DNA of 64,000 bases. Source: Gracilaria domingensis. Its lineage: Eukaryota; Rhodophyta; Florideophyceae; Gracilariales; Gracilariaceae. Shown piece by piece: positions 48,301-57,125 of the stretch (position 1 is the first letter of the stretch; each line of letters begins with the position of its first letter). Under the pieces are notes generated by a model, which saw nothing but the letters and a program-made list of their open reading frames with translations, was not told the origin of the DNA and searched no databases. A program made the translations under genes and the position numbers. The stretch spans positions 1 to 64,000 of the forward strand of contig VCMS01000384.1 in NCBI GenBank assembly GCA_022539475.1. The letters are read 5' to 3'.

Positions 48301-48510
48301 GTTGTGGAGATAAACGGGGTAATGAAACGAAATTGTTGGGAGGGTGGGGGGGGTGCATGGTTCAGATATTCCGGGAGACTCCGCAGTTCCTGCTTTTTAG
48401 GAATTTGACGTGCCCAATGGGTCGCAAATATCACCGTTACAAATAGATGAAGAGCTCCAGTGTACATGTACAACGCGTATTGCAGTCAGCTGCAACATTC
48501 ACAAGCATAT

Positions 48511-49377
48511 TTACTTTCTATTCGGTACTGCACTCATCGATTGCTCCAATGTCAGAGCCCAGTCCCAGGCGTACTGCTCTCCGTAGTTGAAATACAACTC
48601 TTCGCCCCTCTCAATATCTCTTACTGCTCTACAACGAAGTAGAGCATAGTTAGAAAGGTCGGAATTAAACTGTATCACGGACTTTGCTTCCACCATCTGC
48701 ACATTGGCACTTCGAGTCCTGTTCGACCGGGGCTGCGATAAATCGGGATCCCCGGCATGATATCCGCCGTCGTTAATGTAGCCCCCGATACAAAAAGGCG
48801 CCGGGACATTGTAGACTTCGCTCTCCTTCCTATCCTGAGCCTGTCCTGGTCTGTTCCTCAGGTGCAGAAACTCCGAACCAGGCACAGTGACCATCATAGA
48901 AAACAACTTGTACCGCACAGAAGTTGCTCCAAGACAGCCACTTCCATACGTTAGATGTCTTTCCTTCGGGCTGGTCAGATCCGCGTACACCAAAGATCCA
49001 TAAAAATGACAGATAGTTTCCCCAGCCAATATCTTATGTTCCGTGAACACCCCCATACCAGCACGGGGATGTCGAATCTTAGAAGATGCTACATGTAAGC
49101 GATAGCTATTGGCTCCAACAGTCAACAGCATATGCATATCCATTAGATTCAGAGCTCCTCGGTACTTCTCGTCCCAAAGATCTACAGTATGCAGTCCACA
49201 CTTGTCGACAATCTCCCAGTCCTTCCAGTATCTTCCTAGGAACTGAGTAATATGTGCAGGCATCACTTGGTACTGGGGGTATCCAAATAGAGCCTCCCAT
49301 TCATGCCGACCTCGGTCCCGATGTGGAACCCGGTCATAAGTCGTTAAAGCAGCATCCACCACCTCCTGTTCAACCAC
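48511..49377 (-). CDS. SET-domain protein, putative lysine methyltransferase
   Basis: 288 codons are shown here, but there is no ATG near this 5' edge and the frame is open into the upstream gene, so it is probably the C-terminal part of a larger protein. The SET domain spans about residues 98-268. RHPRAGMGVFTEHKILAGETI is the SET-N block, and YGSLVYAD follows. A central insert ends with CIGGYINDGGY. Then come ANVQMVE, the SET-C block LLRCRAVRDIERGEELYFNYG and the closing Tyr-rich segment. The family transfers methyl from SAM to protein lysines, often histones. The Cys-rich post-SET zinc cluster of classical histone enzymes is not evident. Confidence 0.8.
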   Translation of the reverse strand: MVEQEVVDAALTTYDRVPHRDRGRHEWEALFGYPQYQVMPAHITQFLGRYWKDWEIVDKCGLHTVDLWDEKYRGALNLMDMHMLLTVGANSYRLHVASSKIRHPRAGMGVFTEHKILAGETICHFYGSLVYADLTSPKERHLTYGSGCLGATSVRYKLFSMMVTVPGSEFLHLRNRPGQAQDRKESEVYNVPAPFCIGGYINDGGYHAGDPDLSQPRSNRTRSANVQMVEAKSVIQFNSDLSNYALLRCRAVRDIERGEELYFNYGEQYAWDWALTLEQSMSAVPNRK

Positions 49378-49381
49378 GATG

Positions 49382-50443
49382 TCATTCTTCCCCCCCGCGA
49401 AGAACGTCGGCCATAAGAGTCGTTACATGGTGCTTCGCATGGCTGAAACATGGCCTATTCTTCTCGCACCGCAAGAACTTCCTATGCTTTGTCATCGATA
49501 GGCACGCCATACCCGTAGAACACGTTCCCACGAATATTTCCATGACAAGATCACCCGGTCTTGTGAAGCGACATATCAACTCCTTCATCACCTCCCTGGA
49601 CTTCTGCTCCGGTCTTATGTACTGCCCACCTGGTACTGAGCTACCTGGCTCATGTACCTTCCATGTCAACCACTCCCCCGCCCTCGGTTTCGGCACCCGG
49701 TCAATTACATTCCTGTTAGCCGGGAAAGTAGAAGGAATGAAATTGTTCTCCTCAAATGGAGTAAGACTGGCTTCCTCGGATGTTCGCAATCCACGCTTGA
49801 CCCCATGAACGGCGTACTCCGTTACGGGCTGTATCCCAAACTTCCGTGGATTCCCGCCAACATTACTTCGATCCCGGATGAACACCAGTGGATTCCCATC
49901 CACTTTAAACGAAGCCATGAGTTGTGGCTTACCTTCGCCTGCAGCGTCATCTTTCGTACTCGCGGTTTCCGAGAGTATCCCGTGCCAAACATGAAACTGT
50001 GCCATGGCACAGAATATAATGAAGTGCCCACCTGACCGAAGCGCGGAACTTATTAAGTCTGCCGTACTGATCATGTCATCCTCACTGAAGACATCGTGAG
50101 CACTATTCCGTTTGCTCCTCTTCCTTCGAGTGTTAAAGGGAGGGTCTGTTAGGAGAAGCTGTGCCTCACCCCATAAAATCTCACTCTGATTCACAAACGT
50201 TTCATGTGTGTGCCTCAGGTCCTTCATGTCACAGTTGTACGCTACAAAGTGTGACTTTCTCATCCCCTTCCACACCTTGTCCATATTCATTCGAAGAAGA
50301 CTGTATATCTCCTTCATGGGCGGCTCAATACCTGTCTTTTGAATGTTGTACCCGGCAACCCGAGATTCATGCTCCCAAAATTCATGCTCCGCACGATTCA
50401 CCGGCTTCTCGAAGTCGTCGCTATCGGAGCTCACGAGGTCCAT
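49382..50443 (-). CDS. Beta-class DNA amino-methyltransferase (N6-adenine or N4-cytosine)
   Basis: A 353-codon intact frame from ATG 50,443. The catalytic motif IV is LLLTDPPFN (DPPF at residues 100-103). About 200 residues later come a motif X-like RPEQKSREVMKELI and motif I, GDLVMEIFVGTCSTG (residues 297-311), followed by FLRCEKN, the acidic SAM-binding strand. The order IV ... X-I defines beta-class amino-methyltransferases (DNA methylase N6_N4_Mtase type), as in bacterial restriction and cell-cycle enzymes. It differs from eukaryotic MT-A70 proteins, which use DPPW. Cytosine-N4 versus adenine-N6 cannot be told. Preceded in frame by ORF A (one TGA) and followed by the SET frame after a G7 tract. 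Confidence 0.8.
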   Translation of the reverse strand: MDLVSSDSDDFEKPVNRAEHEFWEHESRVAGYNIQKTGIEPPMKEIYSLLRMNMDKVWKGMRKSHFVAYNCDMKDLRHTHETFVNQSEILWGEAQLLLTDPPFNTRRKRSKRNSAHDVFSEDDMISTADLISSALRSGGHFIIFCAMAQFHVWHGILSETASTKDDAAGEGKPQLMASFKVDGNPLVFIRDRSNVGGNPRKFGIQPVTEYAVHGVKRGLRTSEEASLTPFEENNFIPSTFPANRNVIDRVPKPRAGEWLTWKVHEPGSSVPGGQYIRPEQKSREVMKELICRFTRPGDLVMEIFVGTCSTGMACLSMTKHRKFLRCEKNRPCFSHAKHHVTTLMADVLRGGEE

Positions 50444-50449
50444 ATGCTC

Positions 50450-51691
50450 TCAGCGAGGTGGAGGTGCAGCAGACTTGGTCGAAGAAGGTCCGGCATTACC
50501 GGAAGATTTAGGAGTTTTCGTCAGTTCAATATCGGGTTTCGCGTGAATGGCCACATTGAACCCTGCCGCATGACGCATATCCTGTATCGGTTTCCATAGC
50601 AACTCCGAAAATTTCTGAAATCGTGCAGGCAACTTACCGGAGTCAGAACCAGATACGGTATCCATCCGTATCTCCGAAAACTCTATCCAGTTCCTCATCT
50701 GATCAACCCGTAAGCTATAGACGCTATCGTGGGTGCATATGGTTTCGAGGTCTGTCAAATATTCCTTAGCCAGTATTCGGAGGTTTGTACTGCATTCATT
50801 ACTCAAGGTCTCCACGGATCCACTAGTACTGCTCTGTGGCACATCCTGTGTGTTGAATCGATTACTCTGGCTTAGCGGGGCATAACCAGACTCCCGTGTC
50901 TCTAGCGCTGTATACTTCAACGTTTGCATATTCATGTAAATGTATGGTTTCACCATCTGCTGAACGTTCGTGTATCCAAGATGAGCCGCAAAACAACTCC
51001 ATGCCCATACGACCTCACTGATAGCGAATCCCAGTCGATCGCAGTTGTCTTTGGAGAACGACGTAAAAGTGGGTATGTACACAGACGGTGCATGGTTCAC
51101 TTTTCGTTTCTTTTTCGGTTGTTTCTTCTTCATCATTCTGATGTTGTTGTTCTCTCCCATTATGTGGCCGAGGTATGATAAGTATATAACGACCTCAAAT
51201 GGGTCCACAGCTGTTGGTGGGATGAACTCTGTCGTCTTCAGAACCTGCTTTCTCCTGGTCATGAAATAACCAAACAGGCATCGCACCGGTAGGTATATAA
51301 CCATATCCAGAGAGAGAAGGAAATAATCGCAGAGTCTCTGGTCCTCATCCCCGTCCTTCTTGTCAAGAAGCTTCGTTACAAGATATCGTTGCTCCACAGG
51401 TTTGTTATTCACAACACTCTTTCGCAGCTGTTGCAGTGTCAAGTTCTGCAGATTCTTGGAGTTAGTGGCCTCCTCAAACATCTTCCTTGCCTCCGGAATA
51501 TCCTTATAGTTCTCGGTGCAGAACTCTATTAGCCCTCTAAACCCCACGTCCCGTGGCCGATCAGGGCCTCCATTGCTGTTTGCCAAAGCATCGCGAAGAA
51601 CCAAGAAAAGTCTGACATATGCATGGAACGCCGGAGAGGGAGCACTCATGTCGATAGGATGTATCTCCTCTCCATCATCAGTGGAATCCAT
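50450..51691 (-). CDS. Unknown 413-residue protein with SV40-type NLS, upstream of methyltransferase
   Basis: An intact frame from ATG 51,691 (MDSTDDGEEIHPID). The only motif I recognise is PKKKRKV at residues 192-198, identical to the classical monopartite nuclear localisation signal and set in a Lys-rich stretch. The surrounding parts look mostly helical, with hydrophobic segments (FLLSLDMVIYLPVRCLFGYF; EVVIYLSYLGHIM). The C-terminus is Ser/Pro-rich (SSGNAGPSSTKSAAPPPR) like a linker. The TGA stop is followed, in the same frame, by GAG-CAT and the methyltransferase ATG. A TTTAAA lies about 30 bp upstream of the start. Confidence 0.65.
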   Translation of the reverse strand: MDSTDDGEEIHPIDMSAPSPAFHAYVRLFLVLRDALANSNGGPDRPRDVGFRGLIEFCTENYKDIPEARKMFEEATNSKNLQNLTLQQLRKSVVNNKPVEQRYLVTKLLDKKDGDEDQRLCDYFLLSLDMVIYLPVRCLFGYFMTRRKQVLKTTEFIPPTAVDPFEVVIYLSYLGHIMGENNNIRMMKKKQPKKKRKVNHAPSVYIPTFTSFSKDNCDRLGFAISEVVWAWSCFAAHLGYTNVQQMVKPYIYMNMQTLKYTALETRESGYAPLSQSNRFNTQDVPQSSTSGSVETLSNECSTNLRILAKEYLTDLETICTHDSVYSLRVDQMRNWIEFSEIRMDTVSGSDSGKLPARFQKFSELLWKPIQDMRHAAGFNVAIHAKPDIELTKTPKSSGNAGPSSTKSAAPPPR

Positions 51692-51980
51692 CGCTTCAGC
51701 GCAAACAACGGAGGCGAGCCTTTAAATGGCGACTTACGCTGGACACCCCCGCTTTCGGCAGCTCCTCCCAGCGCACTGCCATTCTCGTCCGTGTCCGTGT
51801 CCGCCCCCTTCTGAGGTCGGTGTCCGTGCCGCTTTGAGTGGGTGCGATAACGTCGCGTGTAGGCCACGTCGCGATTCGGAGCTATTGCAAAGGTCGCGTA
51901 TTGTGCTAATAGTCGCGGACCAAGTGCGTGTGAAGCGCTAGTTTTCTCTAGTTTGATATATGTGCACGGCGTGTGCAGGG

Positions 51981-53481
51981 AAATCACTGTCGGAAGTGCT
52001 GGGAGGATTGTTCTGGGAGGTCTCCGAAGAGTGCCAGTATGTGGCCAGAACGTGCCCGCGGGCGGGGGTGGGAGTCGGTCGTGTTAGAGTAGGTACCCTA
52101 ACACGACCGAAACTCCCCGCCCGCGGGCACGTTTTGGGCGATTTTTTGAAAAATGTGCGATTTTATGCCCGCGGGCGTGGGGCTCCGATCGTTTTAGGGT
52201 ACCTACCCTAACACGACCGACCTCCCCCGCCCGCGGGCACGTTCTGGCCACATTCTGGCGCCTTCCCGGGACCTCCCAAAACACACCCCCCGGCACTTCC
52301 TGTACCCACTGCGTCACCTCAGTGCGCCATCCCGTTTTCTCCACCCTCCAGAAACTCCCTAATTTCCACGCGCACCACACCTACCCTAGAGAAGAAAATG
52401 GTGTCGAGTGTCAATTATGTGGGGGACTCTATGCATTCTGCGCCGTGTTCGACGACGGCGGCTGATATACTGGATGCACCGCCGATGGCCCGGCGGCCGC
52501 ACCTGGCGCAGCAGTACTTAAGAGCGCCATCGATAGCAGCCTTTTGTAGTCTAGTGGTAAGCTATGAAACAACTTATAACTTTCAGTAAACTAATCTTTA
52601 CGCCAGTCATCGACTGTACACGACGTAATTCCATCCCGGAGCCGTGAGTTCGTTACGCGCATGCGGCCCATCGGAGGGCCGCTGCTGTGCTCGCCAGCGA
52701 CCGCGCGCAACAACAGTCTCACTGCGTAATCACGAAACCGACCGCTGCTGACACCAGGGTGTGAAGGGCGTTGCGATCGTGCTTCACACACTTCCGTAAG
52801 TTCTCTCCCTCTCCTCTTACCACCTTTGTGCTACAAACACAAAGTGTCACAGTTCGTAGCCTCTATCGCAGCCTCGCCTGCTCCCGGAGATTCTGTGGTG
52901 GGACACTTCCGTCGCGCGCTCGCCGTTCAAGTGCCATGTTGCACAACTGCAACTGCCTGGTGCATATACTGCTGCAGCGTGTAGAACAGGTGGGAACCAC
53001 TCAATAGTACAGATTCAGTCACTGATTCAGTGAGCTGTAGCACCTCGGAAGGGAGATCGTGATCGCAGAGAGGGTAGGTGTGGTGCGCGTGGGAATTAGG
53101 GAGCGTTTGAAGGATGGAGAAGACGCGTTGGTGCATTGAGGTGACGCGGTGGGTGCCGGAAGTGCCGGGAGGAGGGTTTTGGGAGGTCTTCGGAGGGTGC
53201 CAGAATGTGCCCAAAACGTGCCCGCGGGCGAGGAGGGCGGGGGTCGGTCGTGTTAGGGTAGTGACCCTAACTCGACCGGCCTCCTCGCCCGCTGGCATAA
53301 AATCGCACATTTTTCAAAAAATCGCCCAAACCGTGCCCACGGGCGGGAGGGGGGTCCGGTCGTGTTAGGGTAGGTACCTTAACACGACCGACCACCCCCA
53401 CCCCCCCACCCGCGGGCACGTTCTGGTCACATTCTGGCGCCTTCCCGGAACCTCCCAAAACACGCCCCCCCGCAGTGATTT
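51981..53481. mobile_element. 1.5-kb foldback element with ~406-bp inverted repeats
   Basis: The left repeat 51,981-52,386 begins AAATCACTG and ends CACCACACCTACCC. The right repeat 53,072-53,481 begins GGGTAGGTGTGGTG and ends CAGTGATTT. Each is the reverse complement of the other with minor differences, and about 685 bp lie between them. Each repeat also contains two smaller palindromes (52,052-52,130 and 52,166-52,240; 53,218-53,296 and 53,333-53,419) built of GCCCGCGGGC and GTGTTAGGGTA..TACCCTAACAC arms. The structure is that of a foldback or non-autonomous DNA transposon. It begins 290 bp upstream of the ORF A start, so it may instead be the terminal structure of a larger unit. Confidence 0.8.
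52398..52560 (+). CDS. Possible first exon inside the foldback element
   Basis: An ATG at 52,398 just inside the left inverted repeat opens a frame (MVSSVNYVGDSMHSAPC) that reaches CTAGTG followed by GTAAGC, a good 5' splice donor. Beyond it the frame stops at 52,589. No downstream exon is recognised, so this could be chance. Confidence 0.15.
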
Positions 53482-54182
53482 CGCTACACTCGGCCGCCCG
53501 TACGTTAGCGCCGCTGTCCACGTGTATTAGTGGGAGTAGGCTGTACATGAATGTGAATAAGTGTACTCCTGACTACTATGCAAAGCATTTGAAGAGCACG
53601 ATTAGAGAGCGCGCCCTAGGAGAATTTAAAGTGTACTAATAACGTACTATATTGCTACAAATTTGCTACTGAAACACGAATGGCGTACAGGTGGACAACG
53701 TGGAGCACCAAGTCACTTGTGAATGCCCGCACAAATGGCGTACTGTAAAACGTAGTACGCCAAGAGTATGTCAATGGCTCGCCACAGCCGTGTACGCCAT
53801 TTGTAGATGTGCTCAAAAGCGCAACTAAACCGATACCAACGAAATGGCGCTACCGTACTGCAACTAAAGTGAAAAGTCGTCTCAGAAAGACCTTCGGTAC
53901 ATTCGTACCTTCGGTACACTTCGTAAATAACAAGAAGGCCAATTTTCAAAGTTAGAAAGTCTCTCGTATGCGCCACCGCCGCCGCGATTCATGTGTTAGT
54001 TTGAGAGACAGCGCCGATCAGCGCTTTCTCTCTCTAAGTAGCACAATTTCTACTCGCCAAACAGCGCCTCCGCATATATCCGACCTACATCCTTTGTACG
54101 GGTGGGTCCAGACGACAACCTCCAGAAAGCCTGTTAGTCCAAAAGCTATAGCCCCCCTCCCTCCACTTCCTTCAGGTCGCCC
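53482..54182. other. Intergenic, no recognised gene
   Basis: AT-richer sequence between the foldback element and the GH36 remnant. GTACGCCAT-like motifs recur around 53,670-53,870 in both orientations, which may be a minor repeat. No coding content is seen. Confidence 0.4.
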
Positions 54183-55150
54183 TCAGTTACGCACCGTTGG
54201 CACCGCGAAATCCACCCTATTGCCCTTGTCCTTGACCGCAACCAAATCGAAGAGAACGGAATCCGCGTCGAACATAAACTTCACAGCCAACCCCGCATCC
54301 CCCGGCGTCTTACCAGTAAGCGTCAGCACCTCCTTAAAGTGATGATATACACCACCCGACGCCATCAATAGCGCCCGTATCATTATTGCTCATCAACATA
54401 CCAGGACACAGCTCCTCCATCTCACAACTAAATCCGGTATCAACCCCCTCAACTTCATTCGCTGCAACAACTGCCCCACAATACGCCGCACGTTGATTGC
54501 CATCGCTAGAGCTCGTCGCCTATGACGTGACGCGAACATCCAGGCCGCCGAATCCGATTTGAACGGTGACTACAACCGGTGCATAGCCTTCTCATAAAAC
54601 AGTGGCGCCAGCCGTTTGCGCAGGTCCATGCCACCCTTCACCTCGTTCACCTCTTCCGCCGTGAAAGTGCGCGGGTCAAGCTTGTATCCAAACGTTCCAG
54701 ACATGGCCATCACAGCCTTTGTCTTCATCGGCGTCGAGCGAAGCGTCTGATGGTTCGGTACCACTAAAATATGAGCCCCCATCGTCGAACAGGGGCATAC
54801 CAAAGATGTTCCGTACTGAATCGACGTATGCGACTGCGCGTCCGTGTTATCAGACGTCCAAATTTGTGGCGAGAAGTACAGCAACCCGGCGTCGAACCAA
54901 CTCCCACCACCAGAACAACTTTCGAACAGCACCTTCGGGAACGCCTCAGTCAGTCGTCCAAACAACCCGTACACACCCAAGATGAATCGATGCCCAATCT
55001 CCCCCTGCCTTTCCTTGTGCCAGTCTTGAGAGGACATCTTCGTCAAATGTCGGTTCATATCCCACTTGATGTACTCAATGTTCGCCGTACTCAGCATCTC
55101 GTACAGTTGCTCGTGTATACGAACACCCGTCTGAGCAGCGGTAGGAGTTT
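54183..55150 (-). pseudogene. GH36 alpha-galactosidase fragment, stops and frameshifts
   Basis: The readable body shows GH36 blocks in order. IEYIKWDMNRHL contains the catalytic nucleophile Asp, and ESCSGGGSWFDAGLL follows. IWTSDNTDAQ contains the acid/base Asp. IQYGTSL, MGAHILVVPNHQT and GTFGYKLDP complete the catalytic part. The frame meets TAG at 54,570-54,572 right after MHRL, but SPFKSDSAAWMFASRH and LRGLIPDL continue the family pattern in the same frame. Two frameshifts near 54,380-54,420 lead to EELCPGML and DADSVLFDLVAVK of the C-terminal beta-sandwich. The N-terminal domain and first barrel strands are missing because the sequence joins SCC2 near 55,150-55,210. GH36 enzymes hydrolyse alpha-galactosides. 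Confidence 0.8.
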
Positions 55151-55184
55151 CAGCCTCCAAGCAAAGTTCTTCAGCTTTCTGCAA

Positions 55185-56760
55185 GGTCCCATGAGAATGG
55201 ATCGGATTATCGATATCGCTCGTTCTCTTACAAAGGTCGCGGTATCACACAAGCGCTTCTCCACCACGGACAAGATCTTGGACATAAGGACAGGATCACG
55301 TTTCTCACCATCCTTCAAACCCTCAATGCCGACCGATTGTTCTGGACCACTATGCTGTAGCAACGAGCGGCCAATAAGGTCAAAAGCGGCATCTCGTGCC
55401 AAAGTCCATACATCGCGGCAACTAGCCTCAATATAACTAAAAACATTTAGCAAGTGACATAAAAGACCTCGACAAGCATTATCGATGGAAGAAAGAGCTT
55501 TGATAGACTTCACGCGAACGGTAGGTGCGCTGTAATGAAGACCATCTAGTATAGATTGTAGTATTGTGCCAAAGCCTGAAGTGAAACTTCTGTTCTTGCC
55601 AATGAAGCATGCTGCTCTTAACGCATCGCTGCAAGTTATCTCTTCATTTCTCATGCGGCAAGCTGCTACGTGTTCGGCTCGCCTTCTTGAAATCTCTTCC
55701 AATGCCGTCATTGCGCTGTTTTCGACATCTGCGCATCCATCCTGGCCATCGATAACTTCCTCGTCATCCTGAGGATCGCCCATATTTCGTTCCTGGTTCA
55801 TAATCTGGGCCCGTCTTTTTTGTTTCTTGGCAACCTGGTGGTCATCAACGAGGAAAAAGCCGTCATAAAAGGAATTGGCAGCAGCTACTTGAAGAGATGG
55901 CTTGGGATCGAGGAAAAGTAACAATGTCTCTCTCTCCTTCTCAAGAACTTCCACTTTGATGTCAAAAGATACGGACTGTTCGATCTCTTTCAATACATCG
56001 ATGTCATACAGATCTCAAATCCTTGAAGCAAGAGAGCCCAACACATCAAAGAACATGCACTTGGTATGCACCGTTTTGTCTTCAGGAGACCGAGGTCGAG
56101 TGATGACGGCGACAGACAATGTCTGCAAACTCAGCTCCATAGATGGCCATTCTGGCCGTCCACAAAAGACAAGCAAATCCTCAAGAAGACTAGAGAACGC
56201 CGTTCTATACTCATGGTCACGATCCGAGCACGCTCGAACCAAAAGTGGGTCGAGAACGTGTACAGACGCTTTCAACGCACGACCGTGCCTTGCCTTTCTC
56301 ACCGACACCAGGTCATTCTGAGCAGATGATGTTGTACGTGACTTCGAACGGACCGGGAGGTTTCGAACAGGATCACTGCTTGCAATACAAACAAACCGCG
56401 CGAAGAGAGCCGATGACGCTCTTACAGTAGTCTGGTCTTCTGCGAGTTTGAAGAATCGTAAATTCCTTCTCGCAGCAGGAACAGAACTCGCTGCCTCCCT
56501 GACACCGTCAAGGATTTGAACACGGTGGTCTGGATACGACGAGAAAATCATACATACAGTCTTGATCGCGTGAGATTGAAACCACTCAACGCCTGTCACA
56601 GAGGGAGAGTGGTCGCACACCCTCGCTAGTCGAGATGCAACAGAATGGGGAAGAAATTGCTCCTTGCTGTGAAGGGTACTGAGAGCATCAAGTAGAACAA
56701 AAACTTGATCGAAAAGCGCCTCGTCACGCTTGAGTATCGTCCTTTTTGACCCCTCGCTTC
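55185..56760 (-). pseudogene. SCC2: SCC2/NIPBL cohesin-loader fragment, interrupted
   Basis: The homology is to the HEAT-repeat region of SCC2 (Nipped-B), which loads cohesin on DNA together with SCC4. Upstream is a frame with LKRDEALFDQVFVLLDAL. The next block, SHAIKTVCMIFSSYPDHRVQIL, matches the family's KYPxHR/IL element. VLGSLASRI is followed by TGA (56,015-56,017), and DLYDIDVLKEIEQS continues in the same frame. Then come VRVKSIKALSSIDNACRGLL, ARDAAFDLIGRSLLQ and DTATFVRERAISIIRSIL, the most conserved family repeats. Only about 520 residues of a protein that normally exceeds 1,500 are present. Downstream it changes into GH36 sequence. Confidence 0.7.
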
Positions 56761-57125
56761 AACAGCGGCAGCAGCAGAACCCACAACTCTTTCAATTCCC
56801 GTATTTGGGATTAGGGCGACGCAATGCACTCGGCTTGAACAGAAGGGGCATATGCGGCTGGTGCTCACCCGAGGTCCCAAGCACTGCATCTATCGACAAG
56901 CTACATCGCATGTATGTAAACGCGAATGCAACAAACTTGCTGCGTTCTAAGCTTACCTAGAGTCAAAGGGGCAGCGTCTAAGCGAACGGCATGCGTTGAG
57001 TTATTGATTGTCGATGGACAGTCAGTCACCAGGTAGAAATATAAACACAGATTAGCCAATCCTTGTCTTAACTGAGCTCTACTTCTCAGCATCGAGTTAT
57101 GCTTGTACCACAACTGACACAATCA
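56761..57125 (-). other. Possible further SCC2 coding, unclear
   Basis: One frame is open from about 56,950 to about 56,790 (including SKFVAFAFTYMRCSLSIDAV), and another covers 56,889-56,626. They may be decayed SCC2 or an upstream exon: GGGTGAGCACC looks like a 5' splice donor. I cannot align them to the family with confidence. The ECM29 stop codon lies at 57,126. Confidence 0.3.

Noticed and set aside
49382-50443. MT-A70 (METTL3/14-type) RNA or DNA methyltransferase
   Set aside because: The catalytic motif is DPPF rather than DPPW, and an FxGxxST SAM motif follows C-terminally, which fits the beta-class N6_N4_Mtase family.
51981-53481. Telomeric repeat tract (TTAGGG motifs)
   Set aside because: Single isolated TTAGGG occurrences inside palindrome arms, not tandem.
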